From an uncultured Eubacterium sp. (GTDB lineage Bacteria > Bacillota > Clostridia > Lachnospirales > Lachnospiraceae), in NCBI GenBank assembly GCA_900545725.1, contig URAI01000078.1, positions 1 through 11,777 on the forward strand: a stretch of DNA of 11,777 nucleotides, given 5' to 3'. A model generated the notes under the pieces. It saw nothing but the letters and a program-made list of their open reading frames with translations. It searched no databases and was not told the DNA's origin. Numbering within the stretch: position 1 is the first letter of the stretch; each line of letters opens with the position of its first letter. Position numbers and translations under genes: made by a program. Shown here piece by piece: positions 1 through 6,603 of this stretch.

Positions 1-355
1 GTGTAGCAACTGTACGAGCTGATACATCGAATACACAAGGAAGCTGTTCAGCAGCAATCTTGTACATGTTAGGAATCATAAGAAGAAGTCCCTGTGAAGC
101 TGTAAATGTAGTTGTAAGAGCACCGGCTGCTAATGAACCATGCACTGTACCTGCTGCACCTGCTTCAGACTGCATCTCTGTTACCTTTACCGTATTTCCG
201 AAAATATTCTTTCTTCCGGCTGCAGACCACTGATCAACAACGTCTGCCATTGGGCTGGAAGGTGTGATAGGATAGATACCTGCAACTTCTGTATACGCAT
301 ACGCTACATGAGCTGCGGCTGTATTACCATCCATAGACTGTTTTTCTCTAGCCAT
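1..355 (-). CDS. nifJ: Pyruvate:ferredoxin (flavodoxin) oxidoreductase, N-terminal part, cut by window edge
   Basis: This is the first 118 codons of a gene that runs off the left edge. The enzyme oxidises pyruvate with CoA to acetyl-CoA and CO2, passing electrons to ferredoxin or flavodoxin in the anaerobic cytoplasm. The visible part is the N-terminal domain I. It contains the YPITPSSPMAD motif (residues 28-38, with the conserved substrate-contacting Thr31), GRKNIFG (47-53), EMQSEAGAAG (60-69, where Glu64 corresponds to the thiamine-diphosphate glutamate of the family), and TTTFTASQGLLLMIPNMYKI (81-100). The start is fixed by a perfect AAGGAGG at 366-372, ten bases upstream of the ATG. A promoter lies upstream at 410-438, so the gene probably begins its own transcript. 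The iron-sulfur and C-terminal thiamine domains would lie outside the window. The family call is very secure from the motif run; the symbol nifJ is the usual one for the single-chain enzyme. Confidence 0.95.
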   Translation of the reverse strand, partial: MAREKQSMDGNTAAAHVAYAYTEVAGIYPITPSSPMADVVDQWSAAGRKNIFGNTVKVTEMQSEAGAAGTVHGSLAAGALTTTFTASQGLLLMIPNMYKIAAEQLPCVFDVSARTVAT

Positions 356-409
356 TTTAATTATTCCTCCTTAAGCAATATTGTGGTCACATTAGTTCCC
401 ATTACTAAT

Positions 410-438
410 ATTTTAATCTTAATTACAACAAAAGTAAA
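410..438 (-). promoter_or_regulatory. Sigma-A-type promoter for the pyruvate:ferredoxin oxidoreductase gene
   Basis: On the minus strand TTTACT (433-438) and TAAAAT (410-415) are separated by exactly 17 bases, giving 4/6 and 5/6 matches to the consensus. The start codon lies about 55 bases downstream with AAGGAGG in between. The rest of the 356-535 gap is extremely AT-rich. I see no convincing terminator for the HD-GYP gene that ends at 536, so some read-through into this gene is possible. Confidence 0.5.
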
Positions 439-535
439 GTTATTATTACAAATTACTCATTAAAATACATAAAGATTTTATTAAATATTGTATATTTTTT
501 GGCAATATTTTACCATTTGTTAAGTTTTGGTATTT

Positions 536-1744
536 TTACAAACAATTTGATATTATTTCCACTATATTATTATCTATCCAGCCCTTTCGTGCCATATCTT
601 TAAGTATATCACATGCTTTTTCATGGCTCATCCCATCCTTATATGGTCTTTTTTCCGTAAGTGCCTGATATATATCAACACACGCCATCAGGCGCTCATT
701 TGTATTAAGCTCAGATGCATTTTTCCCAAAAGGATAACCGCTTCCATCCAGTTTTTCATGGTGGAACGCCGCCCAGTCTCTTATATCTTCAAAATCTTTT
801 ACCTGCGATAATATATAATATGTGGCCTCAGCATGATTTTTCATCTGGGAAAATTCATCCTCAGTAAGACGTCCCGGCTTTTCGAGAATGTCAGTATCAA
901 TCACTATTTTCCCTATATCATGCAATGCCCCTGCAAGATACATCTTACACACTGTTTCCTCATCATATCCCATATGCTTGGAATAAAATGCAGCGTTTTT
1001 TGCAACTCCCAGTGAATGTCTGCCGGTAAACTCAGATTTATAGTCGATAATCTTTGCAAACAAATCTGCAATATCCATACACACATCTTTATCATAGTCC
1101 TGCTGTTTATCTGGAATCTTCCTCCATAACAGCTTTTCAAAATCGTTACTTCCCATTACTATAAAGCTGCCCTTTGTAAATGTTTTAAAGAACAGCTCAC
1201 AACATTCATCATCAAACATAGTTCCTTTATTTTGCAATATATATGTATGTGCTTTTTCCCATGTCTGATAATTAATCTTTTCTGTCCTGCAGAATATATC
1301 AACAATATCACACATATGAATTATCCTTGCAAAAAAAGGTATTTCATTCCATTTCTTAGAAAACGGACCTGAACCCTCTGCATTTTCGTGATGATACAAT
1401 ATAACGCCGCTCATATCTGTATTAAACGGATATTTCTTAAGATTATTCTCACCATAGTAACAATGAATACCTAATTGCCCTGTTGTTATTGTATTTATGG
1501 TATTGTCATCCACATAATTGTGAAATTCTTCACTAATGTACTGTGTCAGTGCGTTATCGTGCAATAATGCACAGGCTGCAAGATCCTGTAATTCATCATC
1601 AGATACACCAGCCTGTTCTGCCATACACACGCTCATATAAGCCACTCTTTTTGAATGTCCCGTAGCAACCTTAACAAGCTGGGCTTCTACACAGTCAAGG
1701 GCATATGAACATGCACCCAGCAAACCTATAATATCTAATCTCAT
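536..1744 (-). CDS. Tandem HD-domain phosphohydrolase with C-terminal HD-GYP (putative cyclic-di-GMP phosphodiesterase)
   Basis: This 402-residue, apparently soluble protein has two HD-type domains. The C-terminal half (about 225-402) is a canonical HD-GYP domain: RHS (His243), HDIGK (275-279), His304, HHE (328-330), GSGYP (334-338) and Asp357 in LMACVDIYQALTEKRPY. Such domains bind two or three metals and hydrolyse cyclic-di-GMP or related cyclic dinucleotides. The N-terminal half (about 20-155) keeps His30, HD (62-63), HHE (118-120) and Asp146, but reads GSGPF instead of GSGYP, so it is a diverged copy. No membrane segment or receiver domain is seen. I chose the ATG at 1742-1744 because GGGG (1751-1754) stands six bases upstream and the text before it is repeat-rich and not protein-like; a start at 1754-1756 is possible. 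A repeat-filled gap separates it from rpe. The substrate is inferred from the family only. Confidence 0.85.
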   Translation of the reverse strand: MRLDIIGLLGACSYALDCVEAQLVKVATGHSKRVAYMSVCMAEQAGVSDDELQDLAACALLHDNALTQYISEEFHNYVDDNTINTITTGQLGIHCYYGENNLKKYPFNTDMSGVILYHHENAEGSGPFSKKWNEIPFFARIIHMCDIVDIFCRTEKINYQTWEKAHTYILQNKGTMFDDECCELFFKTFTKGSFIVMGSNDFEKLLWRKIPDKQQDYDKDVCMDIADLFAKIIDYKSEFTGRHSLGVAKNAAFYSKHMGYDEETVCKMYLAGALHDIGKIVIDTDILEKPGRLTEDEFSQMKNHAEATYYILSQVKDFEDIRDWAAFHHEKLDGSGYPFGKNASELNTNERLMACVDIYQALTEKRPYKDGMSHEKACDILKDMARKGWIDNNIVEIISNCL

Positions 1745-1773
1745 ACTAATCCCCATTCCGCAGGCATTTTCTA

Positions 1774-1803
1774 ATGCTAGAGTAATCGCAGGCCAAATGT
1801 CAG
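1774..1803 (-). promoter_or_regulatory. Weak candidate promoter for the HD-GYP gene
   Basis: On the minus strand CTGACA (1798-1803) and TAGCAT (1774-1779) are 18 bases apart, about 30 bases before the chosen start. The -10 match is poor, so this is only the best candidate in the region. A small hairpin (GCATT, loop AGAA, AATGC on the minus strand) overlaps it. Confidence 0.22.
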
Positions 1804-1821
1804 ATTTTGCTCTGCGATAAT

Positions 1822-1867
1822 GGCCATTTATGCGCCTGCGGCACAAATAGCTGTTTCATTTATTAAC
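1822..1867 (-). repeat. Dispersed two-hairpin element, copy 1
   Basis: On the minus strand this begins GTTAATAAATGAAAC and continues into a 10-base-pair stem, GCTATTTGTG with CATAAATGGC, around a loop containing GCAGG. A clearly related sequence occurs at 7747-7794, aligned over its whole length with about three quarters identity and a single-base gap in the loop-stem boundary and another at the end. Where the two copies differ in the stem, base pairing is kept (an A-T pair here is G-C in the other copy). Both copies lie in gaps downstream of a minus-strand gene and have the same orientation. The class of element is not known to me. Confidence 0.55.
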
Positions 1868-1871
1868 TTGT

Positions 1872-1920
1872 AAAAAAAGCTACGTCGCCACGCCATGCAT
1901 AGTGATTTTTGAAATGTAGC
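1872..1920 (-). terminator. Terminator-like stem with seven-T tail
   Basis: On the minus strand GCTAC (1916-1920) can pair with GTAGC (1879-1883), followed at once by seven T (1878-1872). The stem is only five base pairs with a loop of about 32 bases, so as a terminator it would be weak unless the loop folds further. Its 5' arm belongs to the second copy of the 13-mer direct repeat, so the first copy could compete for the same GTAGC. Confidence 0.3.
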
Positions 1921-1969
1921 AAAGGGCAGGCTGTGGCTGATATGTAAAACTAATATCCTACCGGTTCGT

Positions 1970-1997
1970 CCACATCTCAAATGTCTTTGAAATGTAG
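1970..1997. repeat. 12-base-pair hairpin overlapping the foot of the large inverted repeat
   Basis: On the minus strand CTACATTTCAAA (1986-1997) and TTTGAGATGTGG (1970-1981) pair over 12 positions with two G-T wobbles, around a four-base loop, GACA. Bases 1992-1997 are also the outer arm of the larger inverted repeat at 1992-2057, so the two folds exclude each other at that point. Confidence 0.6.
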
Positions 1998-2057
1998 CGT
2001 GGAGGTGGCGGATTGCATTGGAAATTCCCAATACAATCCGCCACCTCCAAACTACAT
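1992..2057. repeat. 66-base near-perfect inverted repeat (long hairpin)
   Basis: GGAGGTGGCGGATTG (2001-2015) is the exact reverse complement of CAATCCGCCACCTCC (2034-2048). Inside, ATTGG (2017-2021) pairs with CCAAT (2028-2032) around a six-base loop after one mismatch. Outside, ATGTAG (1992-1997) pairs with CTACAT (2052-2057) across a 3x3 internal loop. This gives 26 pairs in 66 bases. It starts 54 bases after the rpe stop codon. No T-run follows on either strand, so it is not a standard intrinsic terminator; it could still protect a 3' end or mark a decayed mobile element. Confidence 0.85.
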
Positions 2058-2111
2058 CCCCTGTTTCAACAACTCGCAGGTTATTCAGCAGCTCTATACA
2101 CCATCTTAAAA

Positions 2112-2768
2112 CTACCAGATATTCATTATATCTTTGAATTTTCTGACATTTTCCTGTGGCGAACCGGCAAATATTGCAGAACCCGCTACTATTACATTAG
2201 CTCCTGCTTCAAGAACACTTGCAAGATTATCCTGCTTAATGCCACCATCTACTTCGATATCTAGATTAAGATTCATCTCCGTAACAAGACGTCTAAGTTC
2301 CTTAATCTTATCAATAGACTCTGTAATAAACTTCTGTCCGCCAAAACCCGGATTAACGCTCATTACAAGTGCCATATCAACTTTGGAAAGATATGCTTTG
2401 ATTGCTGATACAGGTGTATCAGGATTAAGGGTTATGCCCGCCTTTACACCAGCTGCGTGTATTTTATCTATTGTAGCACTTACATCCGCACACGCCTCCA
2501 CGTGAACCGTGATAATATCAGCTCCAGCCTTAACAAATTCGTCAATATATCTTATTGGCTCATTTATCATAAGATGCACGTCAAAAACTCTCTTTGTCAG
2601 AGGTCTTATGGACTTAATAACAGGCATGCCAAGTGAAATACTGGGTACAAACATTCCATCCATAACATCTATATGGATATATTCAGCCCCTGCCTTATCT
2701 ATTTCTATAATCTGCTCTCCGAGTCTGCTAAAATCAGCCGACAATATTGATGGTGATAAAATATTCAT
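2112..2768 (-). CDS. rpe: Ribulose-phosphate 3-epimerase
   Basis: This cytoplasmic enzyme interconverts D-ribulose 5-phosphate and D-xylulose 5-phosphate in the pentose phosphate pathway. It is 218 residues, the normal length, and a single TIM barrel. Visible motifs in order are SPSILSADF (5-13), HIDVMDGMFVP (32-42, with metal ligand His32 and metal/catalytic Asp34), VHLMI (64-68, with metal ligand His65), VNPGFGGQKF (138-147, phosphate loop region) and DIEVDGGI (170-177, with metal/catalytic Asp174). All ligands and both catalytic acids are present. The ATG at 2766-2768 is preceded by GGAGA about seven bases upstream. It follows rsgA with a 62-base AT-rich gap that contains two copies of ATAAGATAATCA and a small GATAAT/ATTATC hairpin. 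It is probably the last gene of the cluster, since a large structured region follows. Confidence 0.97.
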   Translation of the reverse strand: MNILSPSILSADFSRLGEQIIEIDKAGAEYIHIDVMDGMFVPSISLGMPVIKSIRPLTKRVFDVHLMINEPIRYIDEFVKAGADIITVHVEACADVSATIDKIHAAGVKAGITLNPDTPVSAIKAYLSKVDMALVMSVNPGFGGQKFITESIDKIKELRRLVTEMNLNLDIEVDGGIKQDNLASVLEAGANVIVAGSAIFAGSPQENVRKFKDIMNIW

Positions 2769-2830
2769 TGGTTTTCTCCATTTCTTTATAAGATAATCAC
2801 AATAAGATAATCATATTATCAGATATATTT

Positions 2831-3709
2831 TTACTTATATCTTTTCTGTTCTTTTAACTCATTGTATATGCTTACATAACTGTCATATCTTTTTTTGTTG
2901 ATATGCCTGTCTGCAACTGCTGCCTTTACACTACAATCAGGTTCATTTACATGAACACATCCGTTAAACCTGCATGTGCCCTCATATTGATCAAATTCAG
3001 GAAAATATAATCTTATATCTTCCTTTTCCATTGTTGGAATATTAAGTGATGTAAATCCCGGTGTATCCATAATATAGGTGTCATTTTCCACATTAAATAT
3101 CTCGGAATGTCTTGTTGTATGTCTTCCTCTGCCGATTCTGCTTACTCCTCCTGTTTCCATCTTAGCCTCTGGAAGAATAAGATTGGTAAGTGATGACTTT
3201 CCAACACCTGACGGTCCTGCAAGAACGGTTGTCTTATGCTTAAGAAGCTCTTTTACAATATCCATTCCATATCCTGTAAATGTACTTGTAAATATTACCT
3301 TACATCCGCATCCACTATATATGTCTTCAAGTTCTTTTTGCTCTTCCTCACTTACCATATCACATTTATTGAAACATATAACCGTCGGTACATCCTGATA
3401 ATCCATCATAACAAGGAACTTATCCAGCAGATTAAAATTAGGCTGTGGATTGGCAGCCGCAAATATTATCATAGACTGATCTATATTTGCAGATGCCGGT
3501 CTTATAAGCTCATTCTTTCTTGTTAAAATATCTACAATATTACCTTTTTCTTTATCCGCATCTAATATTTCAATATCAACATTATCTCCGACAAGCGGCT
3601 TGATTTTTCTATTTCTGAATATTCCCTTTGCTTTACATTCATATATTACATTATCCTGTGCATGAACATAATAAAATCCTGCAATACCTTTTATAATCTT
3701 TCCCTGCAT
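2831..3709 (-). CDS. rsgA: Small ribosomal subunit biogenesis GTPase RsgA
   Basis: RsgA binds the 30S subunit late in assembly and uses GTP hydrolysis to check the decoding centre. The 292-residue protein has the expected layout: an N-terminal OB fold (about 1-70), a circularly permuted GTPase domain in which G4 NKCD (114-117) precedes G1 GPSGVGKS (165-172), switch I GRGRHTT (193-199) and G3 DTPG (215-218), then a zinc finger with Cys246, Cys251, His253 and Cys259. Length and motif order are normal. The start at 3707-3709 opens with MQGKIIKG, as in relatives, but the ribosome site is weak (AAAGA at short range). The kinase gene upstream ends 159 bases away, so rsgA may have its own promoter or depend on read-through. 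The PP2C/PASTA kinase/rsgA order is common in Firmicutes, and phosphorylation of RsgA by the PASTA kinase is known in some of them. Confidence 0.97.
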   Translation of the reverse strand: MQGKIIKGIAGFYYVHAQDNVIYECKAKGIFRNRKIKPLVGDNVDIEILDADKEKGNIVDILTRKNELIRPASANIDQSMIIFAAANPQPNFNLLDKFLVMMDYQDVPTVICFNKCDMVSEEEQKELEDIYSGCGCKVIFTSTFTGYGMDIVKELLKHKTTVLAGPSGVGKSSLTNLILPEAKMETGGVSRIGRGRHTTRHSEIFNVENDTYIMDTPGFTSLNIPTMEKEDIRLYFPEFDQYEGTCRFNGCVHVNEPDCSVKAAVADRHINKKRYDSYVSIYNELKEQKRYK

Positions 3710-3868
3710 TATAATCTTTAATCTTTCTGTAATTACATTTTATAAAATCAGCTCATATTAATTACTCTATAACAGCTATAATCTGTTCAAGATTTGTGAG
3801 CGAATCCTATTACGAGCCGCTGGTCAGTTCCGCTGACTTTCTCATATCAGCCAAACTGCCTATTAAAA
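3710..3868 (-). other. Kinase-rsgA gap with a small hairpin
   Basis: This 159-base gap holds one clear palindrome, GTCAG (3823-3827) with CTGAC (3833-3837) around five bases, located 31 bases past the kinase stop codon on the minus strand. A weaker AACAG/CTGTT pair also lies in the gap. No T-run follows on the minus strand, so termination is not supported. I found no promoter here that I would defend. Confidence 0.4.
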
Positions 3869-5827
3869 TTAATTAGATGGAACAGCATTACCAGCCGCTG
3901 CTGCCGCTGTTGTTGTCGCTGCCGCTGCTGTTGTTGCCTGTACCGGTGCTGTTGTTGCAGCCTGAGTAGTTGCCGGCTGTTCATAATGGCTTACAGTAAT
4001 TGTAATAGAAGAACCTGACTGTACAGATGTGCCAGAATTGTAACTCTGTGATATTACATTTCCATAAGCAACATTAGAAGCACTTGTTACATAATTAACA
4101 GATACATGTAAATCATTGCTCTCAAGTGTCTGTCTTGCTGTACTTTCATCTAAGCCCAAAACATTAGGGACTGTTACATTCTTAACCTCTTTACCACGGC
4201 TTACAACTATCGTTACTGTTGTTCCTTCCTGTGCTGATGAACTGCCTGATGGTGACTGGCTGATAACATTGCCTGATTCTACTGTATCACTGTATGAATA
4301 ATCTGTATTAACTGAAAAACCTGCATTCTGTAATACACTTGTTGCATTAGATTCTGTCATGCCTGTTACAGATGGAACTGTTGCTGTAGCTTTAGTCTCT
4401 TCACCACTGCTTACCGTTACTGTTATAGTTGTATTCTTATCTACAGAAGAACCTGCTTCCTTATCCTGTGATATTATCTTTCCTGACTCAACTGTTGATG
4501 ATGCCTTATATACAGCCTTATAACCAAGATTGACCTTATTAAGTGCTGCCTTTGCCTTAGCCTCTGTCATTCCTTTTACATTTGGAACTTTTACGCTGTT
4601 CTTATCCTTAGTTGTTATCTCCTGCTGTGCAGTTGTGGTTTCTTTGCTTGATGATGATACACCTGCACCTACAAGCCTTACTACAACGAATATTGTAATT
4701 ATAAGAATGACTCCTGCTATACCCATTCCTATCCATTTCATCATTTTATCAAGCTTTTCATTGCTTTCATTATCTATATCACCTGATGCACCTTTGGCTT
4801 TTCTTTCATAGAGTTCATCATCATCGTCATCATCATAATCATCTAACTCATCATCTTCGCCATCATCGTAGTCATCATCCAGATTATCATCATAATACTT
4901 TTTATTTTTATTTTTCATATCTTCATTTTCATCCTGTTTATTATTATTAACAACCGATGCCGCTCCATAGACAGGTGCCATTTTCACAAAATCCTGTTCT
5001 GGCATTACAAGTGCCTTCTTAAGGTCAGCAATAAGCTCAGATGCATTCTGATATCTTCTTTCTGTCTTCTTCTGGGTACACTTCATAACAATCTTATCTA
5101 TTGCTATTGGAATACCCTCAACAACTGTAGATGGCGCAGGTATCTCATCCTGAATATGCTGTACGGCTACAGCAACTGTTGTATCTCCGTCAAATGGAAC
5201 TACACCTGTAAGCATCTCATATAATGTTATACCAAATGAATATATATCACTTCTCTGGTCTGAATATCCACCTCTTGCCTGTTCAGGAGATATATAATGA
5301 ACTGAACCCATTGCGGAAGAATTGATAGTTGCAGTACTTGCAGCCTTTGCAATACCAAAATCAGTAACCTTGACCTTGCCATCCTTAGATATGATTATAT
5401 TCTGCGGTTTTATGTCACGATGTACTATATTATGGTTATGTGCCGCTTCCATACCATTAGCAACCTGTATTGCTATGCTTATGGCTTCTTTGTATGGCAG
5501 CCTGCCTCTTTTTTCAATATACTTTTTAAGGGTTATTCCTTCAACCAGTTCCATTACAATATAATGTATTCCATTCTCATCTCCAACATCATATACATTA
5601 ACTATGTTAGGATGTGTAAGTCCCGCTGCCGACTGTGCTTCTACCCTGAACTTTGACACAAATGTCTTATCCTGGCTGAATTCCGGCTTTAATACTTTGA
5701 TTGCAACATAACGATTAAGTTTGTGACACTTAGCCTTATATACATCTGACATTCCTCCCGTGCCAATCTGTTCTAATATCTCGTATCTGTCTGCTAAAAA
5801 CATTCCTTTTCTTAACATATAACTCAT
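3869..5827 (-). CDS. prkC: PASTA-domain eukaryotic-type Ser/Thr protein kinase (PrkC/StkP type)
   Basis: This 652-residue single-pass membrane kinase senses muropeptides or lipid II outside and phosphorylates cytoplasmic targets in cell-wall, division and translation control. The kinase domain (about 15-275) has P-loop GTGGMSDVY (22-30), VAIK Lys44, alpha-C Glu63, HRDIKPQN (136-143, catalytic Asp138), DFG (156-158), a Ser/Thr-rich activation loop and SPE (180-182). A very acidic linker (about 313-341) leads to one membrane segment (about 366-388). Outside are a Thr/Ser-rich stalk, three PASTA repeats (about 412-475, 482-545, 551-615) and an Ala/Thr-rich tail (about 616-652). Every catalytic residue is present. 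It follows its phosphatase by 24 bases. I kept the ATG at 5825-5827, with GGCGGA just upstream; in-frame ATGs at 5816-5818 and 5801-5803 are alternatives that would only shorten the N-terminus by a few residues. Confidence 0.96.
   Translation of the reverse strand: MSYMLRKGMFLADRYEILEQIGTGGMSDVYKAKCHKLNRYVAIKVLKPEFSQDKTFVSKFRVEAQSAAGLTHPNIVNVYDVGDENGIHYIVMELVEGITLKKYIEKRGRLPYKEAISIAIQVANGMEAAHNHNIVHRDIKPQNIIISKDGKVKVTDFGIAKAASTATINSSAMGSVHYISPEQARGGYSDQRSDIYSFGITLYEMLTGVVPFDGDTTVAVAVQHIQDEIPAPSTVVEGIPIAIDKIVMKCTQKKTERRYQNASELIADLKKALVMPEQDFVKMAPVYGAASVVNNNKQDENEDMKNKNKKYYDDNLDDDYDDGEDDELDDYDDDDDDELYERKAKGASGDIDNESNEKLDKMMKWIGMGIAGVILIITIFVVVRLVGAGVSSSSKETTTAQQEITTKDKNSVKVPNVKGMTEAKAKAALNKVNLGYKAVYKASSTVESGKIISQDKEAGSSVDKNTTITVTVSSGEETKATATVPSVTGMTESNATSVLQNAGFSVNTDYSYSDTVESGNVISQSPSGSSSAQEGTTVTIVVSRGKEVKNVTVPNVLGLDESTARQTLESNDLHVSVNYVTSASNVAYGNVISQSYNSGTSVQSGSSITITVSHYEQPATTQAATTAPVQATTAAAATTTAAAAAGNAVPSN
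4805..4891 (-). repeat. GAT/GAC trinucleotide-rich tract encoding an acidic linker
   Basis: About 29 consecutive codons of the kinase gene are nearly all Asp or Glu with a few Tyr, Asn and Leu, including six Asp in a row. At DNA level this is a GAT/GAC-rich near-microsatellite. It encodes the cytoplasmic segment between kinase domain and membrane helix. Such a tract is prone to length change by slippage. Confidence 0.75.
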
Positions 5828-5851
5828 CCATTCCGCCGAGTATTACGGCAT

Positions 5852-6571
5852 TTATATTTCAACCATAAGAACCGATATATTATCAGTCCCACCATTTTCA
5901 TTAGCTGTTGCTACCAGCCTTTTTACTGCCTCATCTATATCTGTACTTTCTTTCACAATCTTTAGTATGTCGGTATCCTCTATCATATTAGACAATCCGT
6001 CAGTACACATAAGTATCTTATCACCCTTTTGTATGTCTATGCTAAACATCTCCGGCTCCACTGTCTTTTCAGCGCCTATAGCCCTTGTAATAATATTCTT
6101 TTTTACATGTGTCCTTGCCTGTTTTCTGTCTATCTGACCACGCATTACCATCTCTTCTACATATGAATGATCTCTTGTTATCTGTCTTATATCATTACTT
6201 ATAATATATAATCTGCTGTCTCCAACATTTGCTATTCTTAATACATTATCCTGTAACGTAGCTGCCACAAGAGTAGTTCCCATACCTTTATAGTCCTCTG
6301 ATTCTGCAGCTTTGTTAATTAATAATGTATTAACTGTTTTAACATTATCACTAAGTATAAGAATAGGGTCTTTCTGTATGGTTTCACTGACAAGTCTTAC
6401 GAAACTATCGACTGTATATTTGGATGCCATATCTCCTGCCTTATGTCCTCCCATGCCATCTGCAACAAGAAACAGATTAGGCAGATTACCTATTTTATCA
6501 ATTGTATAATACAAATAATCCTGATTAACCTTACGTTGCTGTCCAACATCAGTAACAGCTTGAGCCTTCAT
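5852..6571 (-). CDS. prpC: PP2C-family Ser/Thr protein phosphatase (PrpC/Stp type)
   Basis: This cytoplasmic metal-dependent phosphatase removes phosphates placed by the partner PASTA kinase, whose gene follows after 24 bases. It is 239 residues, the usual bacterial length. PP2C motifs in order are NQD (16-18), VADGMGGHKAGD (36-47, metal-binding Asp38 and Gly39), GMGTT (97-101), NVGDSRLY (115-122, with Asp118), TRDHSYVEE (132-140), TRAIG (162-166), CTDGLSN (189-195, metal-binding Asp191) and GGTDNIS (227-233, metal-binding Asp230). The start at 6569-6571 is set by GGAGGA four bases upstream. A longer in-frame extension would overlap rlmN and is unlikely. The sequence begins MKAQAVTDVGQQRKVNQD, typical of this family. 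Kinase and phosphatase are almost certainly co-transcribed. Confidence 0.96.
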   Translation of the reverse strand: MKAQAVTDVGQQRKVNQDYLYYTIDKIGNLPNLFLVADGMGGHKAGDMASKYTVDSFVRLVSETIQKDPILILSDNVKTVNTLLINKAAESEDYKGMGTTLVAATLQDNVLRIANVGDSRLYIISNDIRQITRDHSYVEEMVMRGQIDRKQARTHVKKNIITRAIGAEKTVEPEMFSIDIQKGDKILMCTDGLSNMIEDTDILKIVKESTDIDEAVKRLVATANENGGTDNISVLMVEI

Positions 6572-6603
6572 TATGTCCTCCATTCCGTTGAACTTTAGTA
6601 CAA

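Larger units (their letters stand above)
1745..2111. other. 367-base non-coding, repeat-rich gap between rpe and the HD-GYP gene
   Basis: No credible gene lies here. The open frames in this stretch (for example 1828-2031 minus) run through inverted repeats and have no ribosome site. The stretch holds, in minus-strand order after rpe: a 66-base inverted repeat (1992-2057), a 12-base-pair hairpin sharing bases with it (1970-1997), two direct copies of a 13-mer (1986-1998 and 1908-1920), a short stem followed by seven T (1872-1920), a dispersed two-hairpin element (1822-1867) and a weak promoter. In many relatives thiN follows rpe, but it is not here. The density of structure suggests either a regulatory or terminator region, or a decayed miniature mobile element. 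Confidence 0.7.

Noticed and set aside
140..463. Plus-strand frames opposite the minus-strand genes (140-463, 4530-4811, 9423-9725 and others)
   Set aside because: They are shadows of strong minus-strand genes with clear motifs; their translations are low-complexity and lack ribosome sites.
1745..1846. Longer HD-GYP protein starting at 1846
   Set aside because: The added 34 residues are encoded by repeat sequence and lack a ribosome site; the start at 1744 has one.
1868..1990. Possible cyclic-di-GMP (GEMM) riboswitch before the HD-GYP gene
   Set aside because: The characteristic conserved GEMM segments are not visible. The hairpins here do not match the class, so only a generic structured region is claimed.
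1828..2031. Open frame of 67 codons on the minus strand in the rpe/HD-GYP gap
   Set aside because: It runs through the 66-base inverted repeat and the dispersed element, has no ribosome site and its translation resembles no protein family.
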